Assembly: GCA_024349765.1 (NCBI GenBank) | Contig: AP026073.1 | Coordinates: 7,316,001 to 7,380,000 of the forward strand | Origin: Streptomyces nigrescens | GTDB lineage: Bacteria > Actinomycetota > Actinomycetes > Streptomycetales > Streptomycetaceae | Direction: 5' to 3' | Length of the DNA stretch: 64,000 bases | Shown: positions 1-8,853 of the stretch, piece after piece | Numbering within the stretch: position 1 is the first letter of the stretch | How the letters are laid out: every line of letters starts with the position of its first letter | Made by a program: the position numbers and the translations under genes | The notes under the pieces: generated by a model | Seen by the model: only the letters and a program-made list of their open reading frames with translations | Told to the model about the DNA's origin: nothing | Databases searched by the model: none

Positions 1-128
1 GCCAGGTGGGCGGCGTGCAGTGCGCGCAGGGTTTCCAGGGTGGGCCGGCGGTCGCCCTCGTAGCCGATGCGGGCGAGATACGCCTCCAGGTCCAGCCGAT
101 CACCGCCCCAAGCGGCATTGGTACTCAC
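1..128 (-). CDS. Arylamine N-acetyltransferase, N-terminal fragment
   Basis: Only the first 42 codons are in the window; the gene runs off the left edge. From the GTG at 126-128 the minus strand reads VSTNAAWGGDRLDLEAYLAR, then IGYEGDRRPTLETLRALHAA. The pattern LDxxAYLxRIGYxGxRxPTLETLRALHxAH is the conserved start of bacterial arylamine N-acetyltransferases, cytoplasmic enzymes that move acetyl from acetyl-CoA to arylamines or hydrazines through a Cys-His-Asp triad. The triad lies outside the window, so activity cannot be judged. Confidence 0.8.
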   Translation of the reverse strand, partial: MSTNAAWGGDRLDLEAYLARIGYEGDRRPTLETLRALHAAHL

Positions 129-435
129 GCTTCGTCCTCCCCGTTGACCTGGTCTTTTCTCTTCCGAGCGTAGGAGAAGTGCCGCTGCGGCGGGATCGGC
201 TATTCGTCCTAAGGCCTTTCCCCGAGGCGACCTAGGTCCATCCCGGATGAGGCCCCGGCACGCGCCAGAGCCGGAGGCACGCGCCAGGCCGGAAGCACGC
301 GCCACGGGTGCCAGGACCGGCGGTACGCGTGGGAGCCCGTACGCGTGGGAGCCCGTACGCGCCAGGGGCGCCCGCGCGCCGGATTCCCGGCGGCGCAGGC
401 GCCCCTGGTGCTGTTCTTGCCGCTCTCGGCGGTGG
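129..435. other. Gap with short tandem repeats, no gene seen
   Basis: This 307-bp gap lies between the start of the acetyltransferase and the 3' end of the membrane acyltransferase. It contains about three copies of an 18-19 bp unit built on ACGCGCCAGAGCCGGAGGC (about 256-310) and two copies of a 16-bp unit TACGCGTGGGAGCCCG (about 323-355). Open frames here have no recognisable protein sequence. The promoter of the acetyltransferase should lie at the left end. Confidence 0.6.
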
Positions 436-1920
436 TCAGGTGCGGCCGCGGGCCATTTCCACCGGGTCCTTCTTGAAGGCCCAGGTCATCTTCGGCTCCA
501 TGGCCCAGCGGAACATCCGCTGGACCGGTGGGGTGCAGAGCAGCGTGATGAGGGTGCCGGCGGCGAGGGTGAGCAGCACCGCGCCCCACGGGGTGTGGAC
601 CCAGTGCACGTCGTACCAGTTCCAGAAGCGCGATCCCTTTGCCAGGAAACCGTGGAGCAGATAGCCGTACAGGGTGCCCGCGCCCAGCGCCGTGCACCAC
701 ATCGTGCGGCCCGGTACCCATGCGAAGAAGCACGCCACCAGTACCAGCGAGCACCCGAACATCGCCAGCGTCATCACCGCGCCGCTCCACCACGGAGCGC
801 CCAGTTCCTGTGCCGCGTCCCGGTGGTAGAACCAGGCGGCGTTCATCCGCGGCGCCGCCCAGTACGCGAAGACGAGGGCGCCCGCGAAGACGGGGACGGC
901 CGCGATCCGGGCCTTCTTGTGGCGGACCAGCTTGAAGTGTTCGGGCCGCAGCGACAGCCCGATCACGAAGAACGGGAGGAACTGCAGCACCCGCTGGAGG
1001 TCCAGGTCGTCGCCGATGTCCGGGGAGACGGACGCGAGGACGGCGATGGTGAGCGCCAGCGGTACGGGCCAGCGCACGATCTTCCACAGCGGGGTGGTCA
1101 GCCGCCAGATGAACAGGGCCAGCAGGAACCAGGTCAGATACCAGGGGTCCGTCAGGCTTATCGGGTAGTGCGGGTCGTTATCCGCCCACTTCTTGAAGAA
1201 GGTATAGGCGACTTCGAAGAGGATGTACGGGACGGCGACGCCGGTAATCAGCCGCTGCAAACGGTCCTTGCGCATATCGAAACTGCGCGAGAAATAGCCG
1301 GAGATGATGATGAAGGCCGGCATATGGAACGCGTAGACGGTGATATACAGCGCCGCCGCCGACCGGCTGCCGTCGCGGAGCGGCTCCCACGAGTGCCCCA
1401 TCGCGACCAGCACGATGGCCAGGTACTTCGCGTTGTCGAAGAACGCGTCGCGCGACTTCGGCTTGGCGCCGCCCGCGGCCTGGGCACTGGCACCGGCCTT
1501 GGCGTCGACGGTGCCGTCGTTCACGGCACGGCCCTGTATCCGGCCCTTGGCCCGGCCCCGGGGCCTGGCGTGCGAGGCCGAGCCGGGGGCCCGTCCGCCC
1601 GCCGGTGCCGCGGAACGTTCCGCCACCGACCCGTCCGCCACGACCCCGTCGCTCAGGGCCCGTTCACCCATGGCGAGGTCGCCCATGGCGCGTTCGGACA
1701 CGGACGATTCCGAGGCGGCGGGCGCCATCGTCGTCGCGGCCGTCGCTGCTGCCGGGGACGCGTAGGGGGACGCATACGAGGACGCGGAGGAATACGGCGA
1801 GGAGTACGAGGAGGAGTACGGGGCGCCGGCCCCGGAACCGTCGTTCGTGCCGTTCGGCGTCTGCCGCGGCGGGGGGAGTGGGACCCGCCGTTGGCCGTAT
1901 ACCGGAAAATCGTTGTTCAA
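436..1920 (-). CDS. Membrane acyltransferase (acyltransferase 3 family)
   Basis: Integral membrane O-acyltransferase of the acyltransferase-3 / fucose-4-O-acetylase type, likely modifying an extracytoplasmic sugar or lipid; the substrate cannot be told. After a disordered Ser/Ala/Pro-rich N-terminus of about 150 residues with SSPYSSASSYASPYASP repeats, the domain opens with RDAFFDNAKYLAIVLVAMGH, which holds the family's conserved early His. About ten hydrophobic helices follow and it ends near WAMEPKMTWAFKKDPVEMAR. I chose the TTG at 1920 because GGGAGG sits four bases upstream; a TTG at 1998 gives a 26-residue longer form. The glycerophosphodiesterase lies upstream on the same strand. The long low-complexity N-terminus is unusual. 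Confidence 0.8.
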   Translation of the reverse strand: MNNDFPVYGQRRVPLPPPRQTPNGTNDGSGAGAPYSSSYSSPYSSASSYASPYASPAAATAATTMAPAASESSVSERAMGDLAMGERALSDGVVADGSVAERSAAPAGGRAPGSASHARPRGRAKGRIQGRAVNDGTVDAKAGASAQAAGGAKPKSRDAFFDNAKYLAIVLVAMGHSWEPLRDGSRSAAALYITVYAFHMPAFIIISGYFSRSFDMRKDRLQRLITGVAVPYILFEVAYTFFKKWADNDPHYPISLTDPWYLTWFLLALFIWRLTTPLWKIVRWPVPLALTIAVLASVSPDIGDDLDLQRVLQFLPFFVIGLSLRPEHFKLVRHKKARIAAVPVFAGALVFAYWAAPRMNAAWFYHRDAAQELGAPWWSGAVMTLAMFGCSLVLVACFFAWVPGRTMWCTALGAGTLYGYLLHGFLAKGSRFWNWYDVHWVHTPWGAVLLTLAAGTLITLLCTPPVQRMFRWAMEPKMTWAFKKDPVEMARGRT

Positions 1921-2185
1921 GAAGCCTCCCGGAACGGGCCCACGGGAGGAGCCGGAAGCTGGCCCGCGCCGGGCCGCAAATCGGAACCCAAAAGCCAAAT
2001 CCTGCGTCTTAGTTCTTTTACGGGAAGGGTGGCGGCGTCGAACATCTCAGGCACCTTAGCTCCGCGGCGGGAATCACGTAAATCCCCGCCTGGGGCAGCC
2101 ACCCGGCACCCATCCACCCTCCACAGCACCTTCACGCACCGTCAGGGGCCGGAGCCGGCCGGCGCACCGTCGGCGACGCCACCCG

Positions 2186-3070
2186 CTATTCAATAACACC
2201 TTCGATTCCTCTGGCGCGCACGGACCGCGCGTTGGTGTTCTTCGCCACGTCCCAGGCGTAGACCTGCAAGGGGCGCCCGTGCGGGCCGCGCAGCCGGTGG
2301 ACCGCCGCCAGCCATCGCGAACTCAGCGCGGACATACGGGGGTTGATCTGATCGGCGAAGCGGGCATAGGCCGCCAGTTTGTGCACATCGGGCGCCCCCA
2401 GGATTCCCGTACGCACCTGTGGCACCAGTTCGTGCACGGTCTTCACGGTGGCCACGCTGAAGCTCTGCACCACCAGTCGGCTCCGCACATGGTCGCGATC
2501 CAGCCATCCGCGGGACCGCAGTTCCCGGACGACCTGAGCCTCGATTCCGGGATAGTCCTTAGGGGACTTGATCTCCAGCAAAAGGCGCTGCCCGTTACGG
2601 TCCAGGCGCCGCAGATAGTCGGCGAGCGTCGGTACCCGCTCCCCCGCGAACCGCTTGCCGAACCAGCTCCCGGCATCCAGCCGCGCCATCTCGGCGGCCG
2701 TGAAATCCCCCACCCGCCAGGGCGCCCGCCCGGGAAACACCTTCGCGGCGTCGGTGGTCCGCTCGAGCGTGGTGTCGTGCATCACCACCAGCCGGCCGTC
2801 CTTGGTGCGCTGCACATCGTTCTCCACCCATATGAGGCCGCGGCGATGTGCCGCGTCCACGGCGGCCAGCGTGTTCTCCGGCGCGTAACGGGAGGCACCG
2901 CGGTGCGCGATGACCATGGCGGCGGGGGTGCCGGGCCCGGCCCGCGCCCCGCTGCTCACGGTGACGTCCGCGTACTCCTCCGGCCCCGACGCCATGGCCG
3001 ACGACGACATCGCCGCCGTCACCAGATACGCGACTCCGGCGGCCGGTATCCGCAACGATCTCCGAAGCAT
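2186..3070 (-). CDS. Secreted glycerophosphodiester phosphodiesterase
   Basis: Predicted exported enzyme that hydrolyses glycerophosphodiesters to glycerol-3-phosphate and an alcohol. An N-terminal signal sequence (MLRRSLRIPAAGVAYLVTAA, about 24 residues) precedes a GDPD barrel. Visible catalytic elements are IAHRGASRYAPENT (His/Arg), ENDVQRTKDG (metal-binding Glu/Asp), VVMHDTTLERTTD (second His) and LLLEIKSP (Glu). The 294-aa length is normal for the family. The ATG at 3070 is preceded by GGAGG seven bases upstream; an in-frame ATG at 3151 would bury the signal peptide. It is divergent from the GNAT gene. Confidence 0.92.
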   Translation of the reverse strand: MLRRSLRIPAAGVAYLVTAAMSSSAMASGPEEYADVTVSSGARAGPGTPAAMVIAHRGASRYAPENTLAAVDAAHRRGLIWVENDVQRTKDGRLVVMHDTTLERTTDAAKVFPGRAPWRVGDFTAAEMARLDAGSWFGKRFAGERVPTLADYLRRLDRNGQRLLLEIKSPKDYPGIEAQVVRELRSRGWLDRDHVRSRLVVQSFSVATVKTVHELVPQVRTGILGAPDVHKLAAYARFADQINPRMSALSSRWLAAVHRLRGPHGRPLQVYAWDVAKNTNARSVRARGIEGVIE

Positions 3071-3496
3071 GCGGCAGCCTCCAGCTCGGCCCGCGCACAC
3101 CGGGCCCCCGCCACATAGGCCCGTGGGCGCAGAGGACTCGTAGACCTTCAACGTGCCTGCGGCCCGGCGGGTCGGCCACGCGGACGGTCCGGTGACGGTC
3201 GGGCGCGGGCCGCTGCGCCGCTGGCTCGCCGCAGCGCCCCTCCGCAGGTTTCCCCAGGTCAGGGCCGGTGGTGGGAGGAGGGGGCGAGGTGAGCGGGGAG
3301 ACCGGTGAACGGCCGGCGGGCACGCGTCCGTTCCGGTGACCCGGCAGCCGTATCCGTGAGGCCGCGCCCGGCCGCCTCGCCAAGCGCCGGGTTCTGCGGT
3401 ATGCCGGGGGCGGTGCGGTACGGCGCCATGGCGCGGTCTGGGCCGCCTGGGGCCCCGCCCCCGTACCCGCCGTACGCCGAGACGCCGGGAGTGCCG
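3071..3496. other. Divergent intergenic region, presumed promoters
   Basis: This 426-bp gap between the divergent phosphodiesterase and GNAT genes must contain both promoters. The GNAT frame stays open upstream to 3305, but that extension is Arg/Pro-rich and unlike the family. I see no hairpin or repeat that stands out. Confidence 0.5.
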
Positions 3497-4453
3497 ATGG
3501 AGCCGCGCCTGCGTTCCTTCCGTCGTGGTGACGGGCCCGCCGTAGTGGCGGCCTGGTGTCGCAGCGCCCCAAAGGACCCGATCACCACCGCCCGTTTCCG
3601 CACGCTGATCCTGCTCGATCCGAATTTCGCCCCCGAGGGACTACGGGTGGCCGATCTCGGTGGTCAGGTCGTCGGCGCCGCGTATGCGGTGCGTCGCCGC
3701 ACCCCGCTGGCCGGCACCGACCTGGAGCCGCAGGATGGCTGGATCCTTTTCTTCTTCGTCGATCCTCGGCACCGTGGCACGGGCCTGGGCCGCCGACTGC
3801 TGCGCGACGCCCTCGACTGGCTGCGCGGGCACGGCCGCACCCGGGTCGGCTTCGCCCCGTACACCCCGCACTACGTGCTCCCCGGCCTGGACCGGGCCGC
3901 GTACCCCGAAGCCGCACGGCTGATGGCGGACCTCGGCTTCCGGCTCCGCTGCGAGGCGGCCGCGATGCACCGCAACCTGGTCGGCCACCGCATGCCGGAC
4001 ACGGTCCGCCGCCACCAGCACGACCTGGTGGCACGAGGCTTCCGCTTCGGCACCCCGGAGGACGACGACCTCGTGGAGCTGCTCCCGCTGGCCGCCGACG
4101 AGTTCACCCCCGACTGGGCGCTGGCGATCCGGCAGTGCCTGGCCGGCGGTGCGCCGCTGGACCGGATCGTCGTCGCCCACGCACCGGACGGACGCCTGGC
4201 GGGCTGGGCCGTGCACGGCGCGTACGAGGGGATGACCGAGCGATTCGGCCCCTTCGGCGTACGGAAGGAGCTGCGCGGCGCCGGCCTGGGGAAGGTGCTG
4301 CTCCACCTGGCTCTGGAGCGGATGCGGGCGCTCGGCGCGCACCGCGCGTGGTTCCTGTGGACCGGCGAACACAGCCCGGCGGGGCATCTGTACCGCGCGA
4401 ACGGGTTCACCACGACCCGGACCTTCTCGGTGCTGGGGTGGGAGGCGGAGTGA
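3497..4453 (+). CDS. GNAT family N-acetyltransferase with two GNAT domains
   Basis: Cytoplasmic acetyl-CoA-dependent acetyltransferase of 318 aa made of two tandem GNAT folds. The first carries an acetyl-CoA loop in VDPRHRGTGLGRRLL and the second in VRKELRGAGLGKVLLHLAL; the C-terminus HLYRANGFTTTRTFSVLGWE is a typical GNAT end. The ATG at 3497 opens MEPRLRSFRRGDGPAVV, the usual first GNAT strand, and has GGGAG five bases upstream. The substrate is unknown: tandem-GNAT proteins include mycothiol synthase, but this one lacks enough similarity for me to claim that. It stands alone between divergent and repeat-rich DNA. Confidence 0.82.
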   Translation: MEPRLRSFRRGDGPAVVAAWCRSAPKDPITTARFRTLILLDPNFAPEGLRVADLGGQVVGAAYAVRRRTPLAGTDLEPQDGWILFFFVDPRHRGTGLGRRLLRDALDWLRGHGRTRVGFAPYTPHYVLPGLDRAAYPEAARLMADLGFRLRCEAAAMHRNLVGHRMPDTVRRHQHDLVARGFRFGTPEDDDLVELLPLAADEFTPDWALAIRQCLAGGAPLDRIVVAHAPDGRLAGWAVHGAYEGMTERFGPFGVRKELRGAGLGKVLLHLALERMRALGAHRAWFLWTGEHSPAGHLYRANGFTTTRTFSVLGWEAE

Positions 4454-4457
4454 GGTC

Positions 4458-4545
4458 GCGGTGGGGGTGACGTCGCGGTGGGAGTGAGGGGACCGGTGGG
4501 AGTAAGGGGCTCGGTGGGAGTGAGGTCGCAGTGGGAGTGAGGTCG
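4458..4545. repeat. Imperfect short tandem repeat
   Basis: Five or so degenerate copies of a 15-18 bp unit close to CGGTGGGAGTGAGGTCG follow the GNAT stop codon and run to just before the solute-binding protein gene. It looks like a small minisatellite in a non-coding gap. Confidence 0.6.
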
Positions 4546-4592
4546 GGGAGAGGGCGGCGGGGGCGTGCGGTCGAGGGGCGGAGGGAGGCCGG

Positions 4593-6188
4593 ATGAAGCG
4601 ACGGACGTTCGTGGGGCGTGCCGTGGGCGGCACGGCGGGTGGCATCACGAGTCGCCTGGCGAGTCGCATGGCGAGTGGCCTGGCGAGTCTCATGACGAAT
4701 GGCGCGATGGCCAGAGCGGTGGCCTCGGGCGGTGCGCTGTCCGGCCTCGCCGGCTGCACGGCACCGGGGAACGAGGCGTTACGAGAGGGCGGAGGCGGTC
4801 GAGAGGAGGAAGGGCGGGGCGGAGCAGGGCCCGTCACGCTGACCGTGCTCACGCACTACGCGAACGAACCCCTCAAGTCGGCGCTGCAGGGCGCCGTCGA
4901 CGCGTGGAATGCGGGCGCGGGTATGGGTGTGGGTGTGGGTCCGGGTGCGGGCGGCGCCCGCGCGGACGCGGACGCGGATGCGGAGACGGCCCGCCGGCGT
5001 ATCCAGGTCCGCACCACCGCCGTCGCGTTCCCCGATCTGCTGACGACGTACATGGTGCGGCAGGCCGCGGGCCAGGAGCCCGACATCCTCCACCCGTACT
5101 GCCTGTGGACCGGACAGCTCGTACGGGCCGGCGTGCTGCGGCCGGCGCCCCCGGAGGTCGCGCGGCAGATCCGCCGCAACTACTCCGCGGCGGCCGTCGC
5201 GGGCGCCTCCGTGGACGGCACCCTGTACGGCTATCCCACGGAGGTGCAGACCTACTGCCTCTACTACAACAAGCGGTTGCTGCACGCCGCCGGGATCGCG
5301 GGGCCGCCGCGTACGTGCGAGGAGTTGGAGGACGCGGCGTACCGCACCGCCCGGCGCGACCGCCACGGCAACACGCTGGTGCAGGGCTTCGGGCTTTCGC
5401 GCAGTGACGACTCCACGGTCGTGGGCCAGACCCTCGCCCTCCTGGCCGCGCGTGGCGGCCGTTTCCTCACGCCCGACGGCCGGCGTACGGCCCTGGGTTC
5501 CCCGGCCGGCCGCGCGGTGCTCGACCTGGAGCACCGGCTCATCGAACGGGGCGCCGCGGACCCCGGCGTCTCCCTCTTCAAGGCCTTTCCGGCCGGCCAG
5601 GTGGCGATGGCCATCAATGCGGGCTGGTGGACGGCGAGTCTGCGGAACGTGATGGGGGCGAGTTACCGCGAGGTGGGGGTGGCGCCGGTGCCCGGCCGTA
5701 CGGCGGACGACCGCGGGACGCTCGCCACGGGGTTCCTGATGGGCGTGAATGCGCGGAGCAAACATCCGCAGGAGGCATGGGAATTCCTGCGCTGGCTCAA
5801 CGCGGCCAAGGTCCCGGCCAACGGGAGCAAGGCAGGCGGCGCCGTAGGGAAGCCAGTCCACGGCGCCGGAAGGTCATGGCAGGGGCAGTCACTCGTCACC
5901 AGGATGAGTGCGCTGCAGGTGTCGGTGGGTTCGATGACGGGGCGCGCCGACGATATGCGGACGCTGCTGCTGGAGCTTGCCGGCGCCACATCCGTCGACC
6001 CCAACCTCCGCCCCTTCCTGGACGCCCTGCACTACGCGGCTGCGGAACCGAACGGCCCACGCGCACAACAGACCAAAACCCTGCTGCGCAAGAACATCGA
6101 GGAGGTCTGGACCGGCCGCACCCCGGTCGATGCGGCGCTGCGCACCCTCAGCCGACAGGTCGACCAGGAACTCTCCCGGCCGTACTGA
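4593..6188 (+). CDS. ABC importer solute-binding lipoprotein
   Basis: Extracellular solute-binding protein of family 1, the receptor of the sugar-type importer encoded downstream. MKRRTFVG at the start matches a twin-arginine motif, and a lipobox SGLAGC places the lipidated Cys at residue 55. The segment between them is unusually long and contains a repeat (SRLASRMASGLASLM) encoded by short direct repeats, so the signal peptide seems expanded. The mature part shows family features such as YPTEVQTYCLYYNKRLLHAA and a C-terminal SVDPNLRPFLDALHYA region. It is followed by two permease genes; no ATPase gene is present, which is common in Streptomyces, where MsiK serves many sugar importers. Ligand unknown. 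Confidence 0.88.
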   Translation: MKRRTFVGRAVGGTAGGITSRLASRMASGLASLMTNGAMARAVASGGALSGLAGCTAPGNEALREGGGGREEEGRGGAGPVTLTVLTHYANEPLKSALQGAVDAWNAGAGMGVGVGPGAGGARADADADAETARRRIQVRTTAVAFPDLLTTYMVRQAAGQEPDILHPYCLWTGQLVRAGVLRPAPPEVARQIRRNYSAAAVAGASVDGTLYGYPTEVQTYCLYYNKRLLHAAGIAGPPRTCEELEDAAYRTARRDRHGNTLVQGFGLSRSDDSTVVGQTLALLAARGGRFLTPDGRRTALGSPAGRAVLDLEHRLIERGAADPGVSLFKAFPAGQVAMAINAGWWTASLRNVMGASYREVGVAPVPGRTADDRGTLATGFLMGVNARSKHPQEAWEFLRWLNAAKVPANGSKAGGAVGKPVHGAGRSWQGQSLVTRMSALQVSVGSMTGRADDMRTLLLELAGATSVDPNLRPFLDALHYAAAEPNGPRAQQTKTLLRKNIEEVWTGRTPVDAALRTLSRQVDQELSRPY

Positions 6189-6217
6189 ACACCGGCCCTG
6201 CTCCGCGCCTTCGCCGT

Positions 6218-6316
6218 TCTCCTCCGCCCTCCCCTTCCCCCGTTCCCCCTTCCCCCTTCCCCCTTCCCTCGTTCCCCCTTCCCCCTTCCCTCGTTCCCCC
6301 TTTCCCCTCCCTCCTC
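6218..6316 (+). repeat. Polypyrimidine tract (CCCCTTCCCCCTT repeats)
   Basis: About 100 bp of almost pure C/T between the binding-protein and permease genes, built from repeats such as CGTTCCCCCTTCCCCCTTCC. Near-mirror symmetry could allow triplex formation, and the RNA would be C-rich and unstructured. Confidence 0.75.
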
Positions 6317-6337
6317 GTCATCGAGAGGTGATGCCGA

Positions 6338-7348
6338 ATGGCGCCAGCCGTCGGTGACCCCGCCCTTCCGTCCGCACCGCCCCCGGCCCAACGCCCCGCC
6401 CTACGCCGCACCGGCCGCCCGACCTCCGTACCCCGCCTCTCCCCGGGCGTACCTCGTGCCTCCCGCGCAATACGACGCCGGCAAACCGTCATCGCCTATC
6501 TCTTCCTCGCGCCGACCCTGCTCTTCTTTCTCGTCTTCCTCGTGCTGCCGTTGCTGTTCGCCGCGCTGCTGGCCCTGTCACGCTGGACCGGCTTCGACCT
6601 TTCCGATATCAGGCCGGTCGGCATGGCCAACTTCGCGGACCTCTTCGCCCATGGCTCCACCTTCCTGACCCCGATCCTCACCAATACGCTGCTGTACGCC
6701 TTCGGCACGGTGGTACTCGCACTCTGCGGTGCCCTGGTCATCGCCCACTGCGTCAATCGCCTCCGCTTCCGGGGCTTCTGGCGCACCCTCTACTTCCTCC
6801 CGCTCGTCACAACGGTGGTGGCGGTCGGCAATGTGTGGAAGTACATGTACGAACCCGGCGGGCTGATCAACGGGGTGCTCAACGGCCTGGGCCTGCCGTC
6901 CCTCGCTTTTCTCCAGGACCCCGACACCGCACTGCCGTCCGTCATCGTCGTGCAGGCCTGGGCCTCCACGGGATCGGCGATCCTCATTCTCACCGCGGGC
7001 CTCACCGCCATTCCGGGTGTCTATTACGAGGCCGCGGAACTCGACGGGGCCGGAGATCGCACCATCTTCTGGCGCATCACACTGCCGCTGCTCCGACCGT
7101 CCCTGCTCTTCGTCTGCCTCACCCAATTCATCGCCGGGCTCCAGTCGTTCGCCCTGATCAATGTGATGACGGGGGACGGCGGGCCGGGCGACGCGACCAA
7201 TGTCGCAGCACTGGAGATGTATCAGCAGGCCTTCAGGTACGGCGACTGGGGCATCGCCGGCGCCGCCGCGTTCGTACTGTTCCTGGTCATCGCGGTGATC
7301 ACTGCACTGCAACTCTGGCTGTTCCGGCGAAAGGACGAAGAAGCATGA
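6338..7348 (+). CDS. ABC sugar transporter permease (MalF type)
   Basis: Inner-membrane subunit of a CUT1-type carbohydrate importer. A 45-residue Pro/Arg-rich cytoplasmic N-terminus leads into six predicted helices (first: VIAYLFLAPTLLFFLVFLVL). The EAA loop that contacts the ATPase is visible as YYEAAELDGAGDRTIFWRIT. The ATG at 6338 has AGAGGTG eight bases upstream; an out-of-frame ATG at 6331 also exists. Its stop overlaps the next gene's start (ATGA at 7345-7348), so the two permeases are translationally coupled. Confidence 0.92.
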   Translation: MAPAVGDPALPSAPPPAQRPALRRTGRPTSVPRLSPGVPRASRAIRRRQTVIAYLFLAPTLLFFLVFLVLPLLFAALLALSRWTGFDLSDIRPVGMANFADLFAHGSTFLTPILTNTLLYAFGTVVLALCGALVIAHCVNRLRFRGFWRTLYFLPLVTTVVAVGNVWKYMYEPGGLINGVLNGLGLPSLAFLQDPDTALPSVIVVQAWASTGSAILILTAGLTAIPGVYYEAAELDGAGDRTIFWRITLPLLRPSLLFVCLTQFIAGLQSFALINVMTGDGGPGDATNVAALEMYQQAFRYGDWGIAGAAAFVLFLVIAVITALQLWLFRRKDEEA

Positions 7349-8322
7349 GCGGGCACCGGGACGAGCGGGCGCGGAGAAGCGGGAGCACGCCGAGCGGTAA
7401 CCCGCCCACCGGACGACGCATCCGGCTCCAGCTCGGGCCCCGGCTCCGGCTCCGGCTCCGAAACCGAACCCCCTGGTTCTCGTACGCCATCGTCATCACC
7501 GGCGCCGCCCTCACCGTCATCCCGTTCCTCGACATGCTGATGACGTCGTTCAAAGGCCCCGGCGAATACGGAAAGCTCCCGTACCGCTTCCTCCCCGAGG
7601 CATTCAGTCTCACCAACTACCGAGCCGCGATCAGGCAATTGGACCTTCCGCTCCTCTTCCGCAACAGCACGCTCGCCACCGTCCTGATCACCGGCTCCAC
7701 CCTCCTCACCTCCTCACTCGCCGGCTATGCGCTCGCCAAACTCCGCTTTCCCGGCCGGGAACTCGTCTTCCGGCTGGTCCTTGCGACGATGATGTTTCCG
7801 CCGTTCCTCTTCTTCATCCCGCATTTCTTGATCCTGGTGCACTGGCCGGCCGCCGGCGGGAACGATCTGCTCGGCCGCGGTGGCGCGGGCCTCACGGTCA
7901 GCCTTGCCGCCCTCGTCATGCCGTTCCTGGTTTCCAGTTTCGGCATCTTTCTGATGCGACAGTTCATGGTGTCCATCCCGGACGAAATGCTGGAGGCGGC
8001 CCGCATCGACGGTGCGGGAGAATTCACCGTGTGGTGGCGCATCGTGCTGCCGCAGACCAAACCGGTCGCCGTCACGCTCGCCCTGCTCACGTTTGTCAGT
8101 TCCTGGAACGAATACATCTGGGCGCTGCTGGTCTCCACTGCGAATCCACGGCTGATGACGCTGCCGGTGGGAATCCAACTGCTGCAGAGCCACCTCGATC
8201 CGGACCGCATGGTCCCCGTCATGATGGCCGGCCTCGTCCTCAGCGTCCTGCCGGTCCTGCTGCTCTTCCTGCTGCTGCAGAAGCACTACGTCCGGGGGGT
8301 CATGCTCAGCGGCCTCAAGTAA
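7345..8322 (+). CDS. ABC sugar transporter permease (MalG type)
   Basis: Second membrane subunit of the importer, 325 aa with six predicted helices. The EAA motif is EAARIDGAGEFTVWWRIVLP, and the C-terminus QKHYVRGVMLSGLK is typical of MalG-type proteins, which end with G-hydrophobic-K. The ATG at 7345 overlaps the preceding stop codon by four bases. A longer upstream open frame on this strand is just the other frame of the first permease. This is the last gene before the mobile-element region. Confidence 0.92.
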   Translation: MSGHRDERARRSGSTPSGNPPTGRRIRLQLGPRLRLRLRNRTPWFSYAIVITGAALTVIPFLDMLMTSFKGPGEYGKLPYRFLPEAFSLTNYRAAIRQLDLPLLFRNSTLATVLITGSTLLTSSLAGYALAKLRFPGRELVFRLVLATMMFPPFLFFIPHFLILVHWPAAGGNDLLGRGGAGLTVSLAALVMPFLVSSFGIFLMRQFMVSIPDEMLEAARIDGAGEFTVWWRIVLPQTKPVAVTLALLTFVSSWNEYIWALLVSTANPRLMTLPVGIQLLQSHLDPDRMVPVMMAGLVLSVLPVLLLFLLLQKHYVRGVMLSGLK

Positions 8323-8460
8323 CACCGCACACAGGGCAGGGCCGGGCCGGCACCCGGCACACGCGGCACCTCGTCCGGACCGAGGCACACCGGATCAGTC
8401 CCATTCGGCCTCCCCCGCGGCGGAAGGCGGGGTTGTTCCACCCCGCAAGGGCAGCTTCTG

Positions 8461-8764
8461 TGCCAGCCTGACCGCATCACGCACAAGGGCTGCAAGCGCG
8501 GCTGTCCACAGCCCTGCGCCAGGACGTGCACCAAGCACGGAAGCCGGAATCGGCGTGGACATGCCCACGATCATGGAGATCCTCCGGCACACCCAGATCA
8601 GCCGGACCCGGCGGTACGTGAAGGGCAGATCACACCTGCCGACGGACGCGATGCGGCGGAGGGGGGACGTCCTCATCCCCCGCCCGGGGCCCGCAATTGA
8701 GACCGAAACCGAGACCGCCGACACCCGCATGGCCCGGGCTCGCCGTCAGCGCCACATCCGCTGA
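8461..8764 (+). pseudogene. Relic of a tyrosine integrase
   Basis: Two decayed pieces of an actinobacterial element integrase lie in different frames. From 8461 one frame reads ITHKGCKRGCPQPCARTC, like the Cys-rich insert of some Streptomyces integrases. From 8555 a second frame reads DMPTIMEILRHTQISRTRRY followed by DAMRRRGD, like an integrase C-terminus (compare IMEILGHTQIS with the tyrosine after it). Catalytic Arg and HxxR segments are missing, so it is inactive. It ends just before a terminator and the left tRNA repeat, exactly where an integrase would sit if an older element had used the same tRNA. Confidence 0.7.
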
Positions 8765-8769
8765 ACGCA

Positions 8770-8804
8770 AAACCCCAGCTCAGAATCCATCTGACCTGGG
8801 GTTT
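8770..8804 (+). terminator. Hairpin terminator after the integrase relic
   Basis: AAACCCCAG (8770-8778) pairs with CTGGGGTTT (8796-8804), with T residues at the end. It parallels the terminator between the active integrase and the tRNA at the other end. Confidence 0.7.
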
Positions 8805-8810
8805 CAAGTG

Positions 8811-8853
8811 GAGCCGCCTTCGGGATTCGAACCCGAGACCTACGCATTACGAG
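8811..8853. repeat. Left attachment site (attL): 43-bp copy of the tRNA-Thr 3' part
   Basis: The 43 bases are identical to 34747-34789, which span the anticodon loop to the 3' end of tRNA-Thr(CGT). The match stops abruptly on both sides. The remainder of the tRNA is absent here, so this is the duplicated core left by site-specific integration. It marks the left boundary of a roughly 25.9-kb element. Confidence 0.93.

Noticed and set aside
1340-1765. Plus-strand frame inside the acyltransferase gene
   Set aside because: It is the complement of the membrane acyltransferase and shows no protein-like pattern.
8811-8853. A second functional tRNA-Thr gene
   Set aside because: Only the 3' 43 bases match; the 5' half, including the acceptor 5' strand and D arm, is missing.
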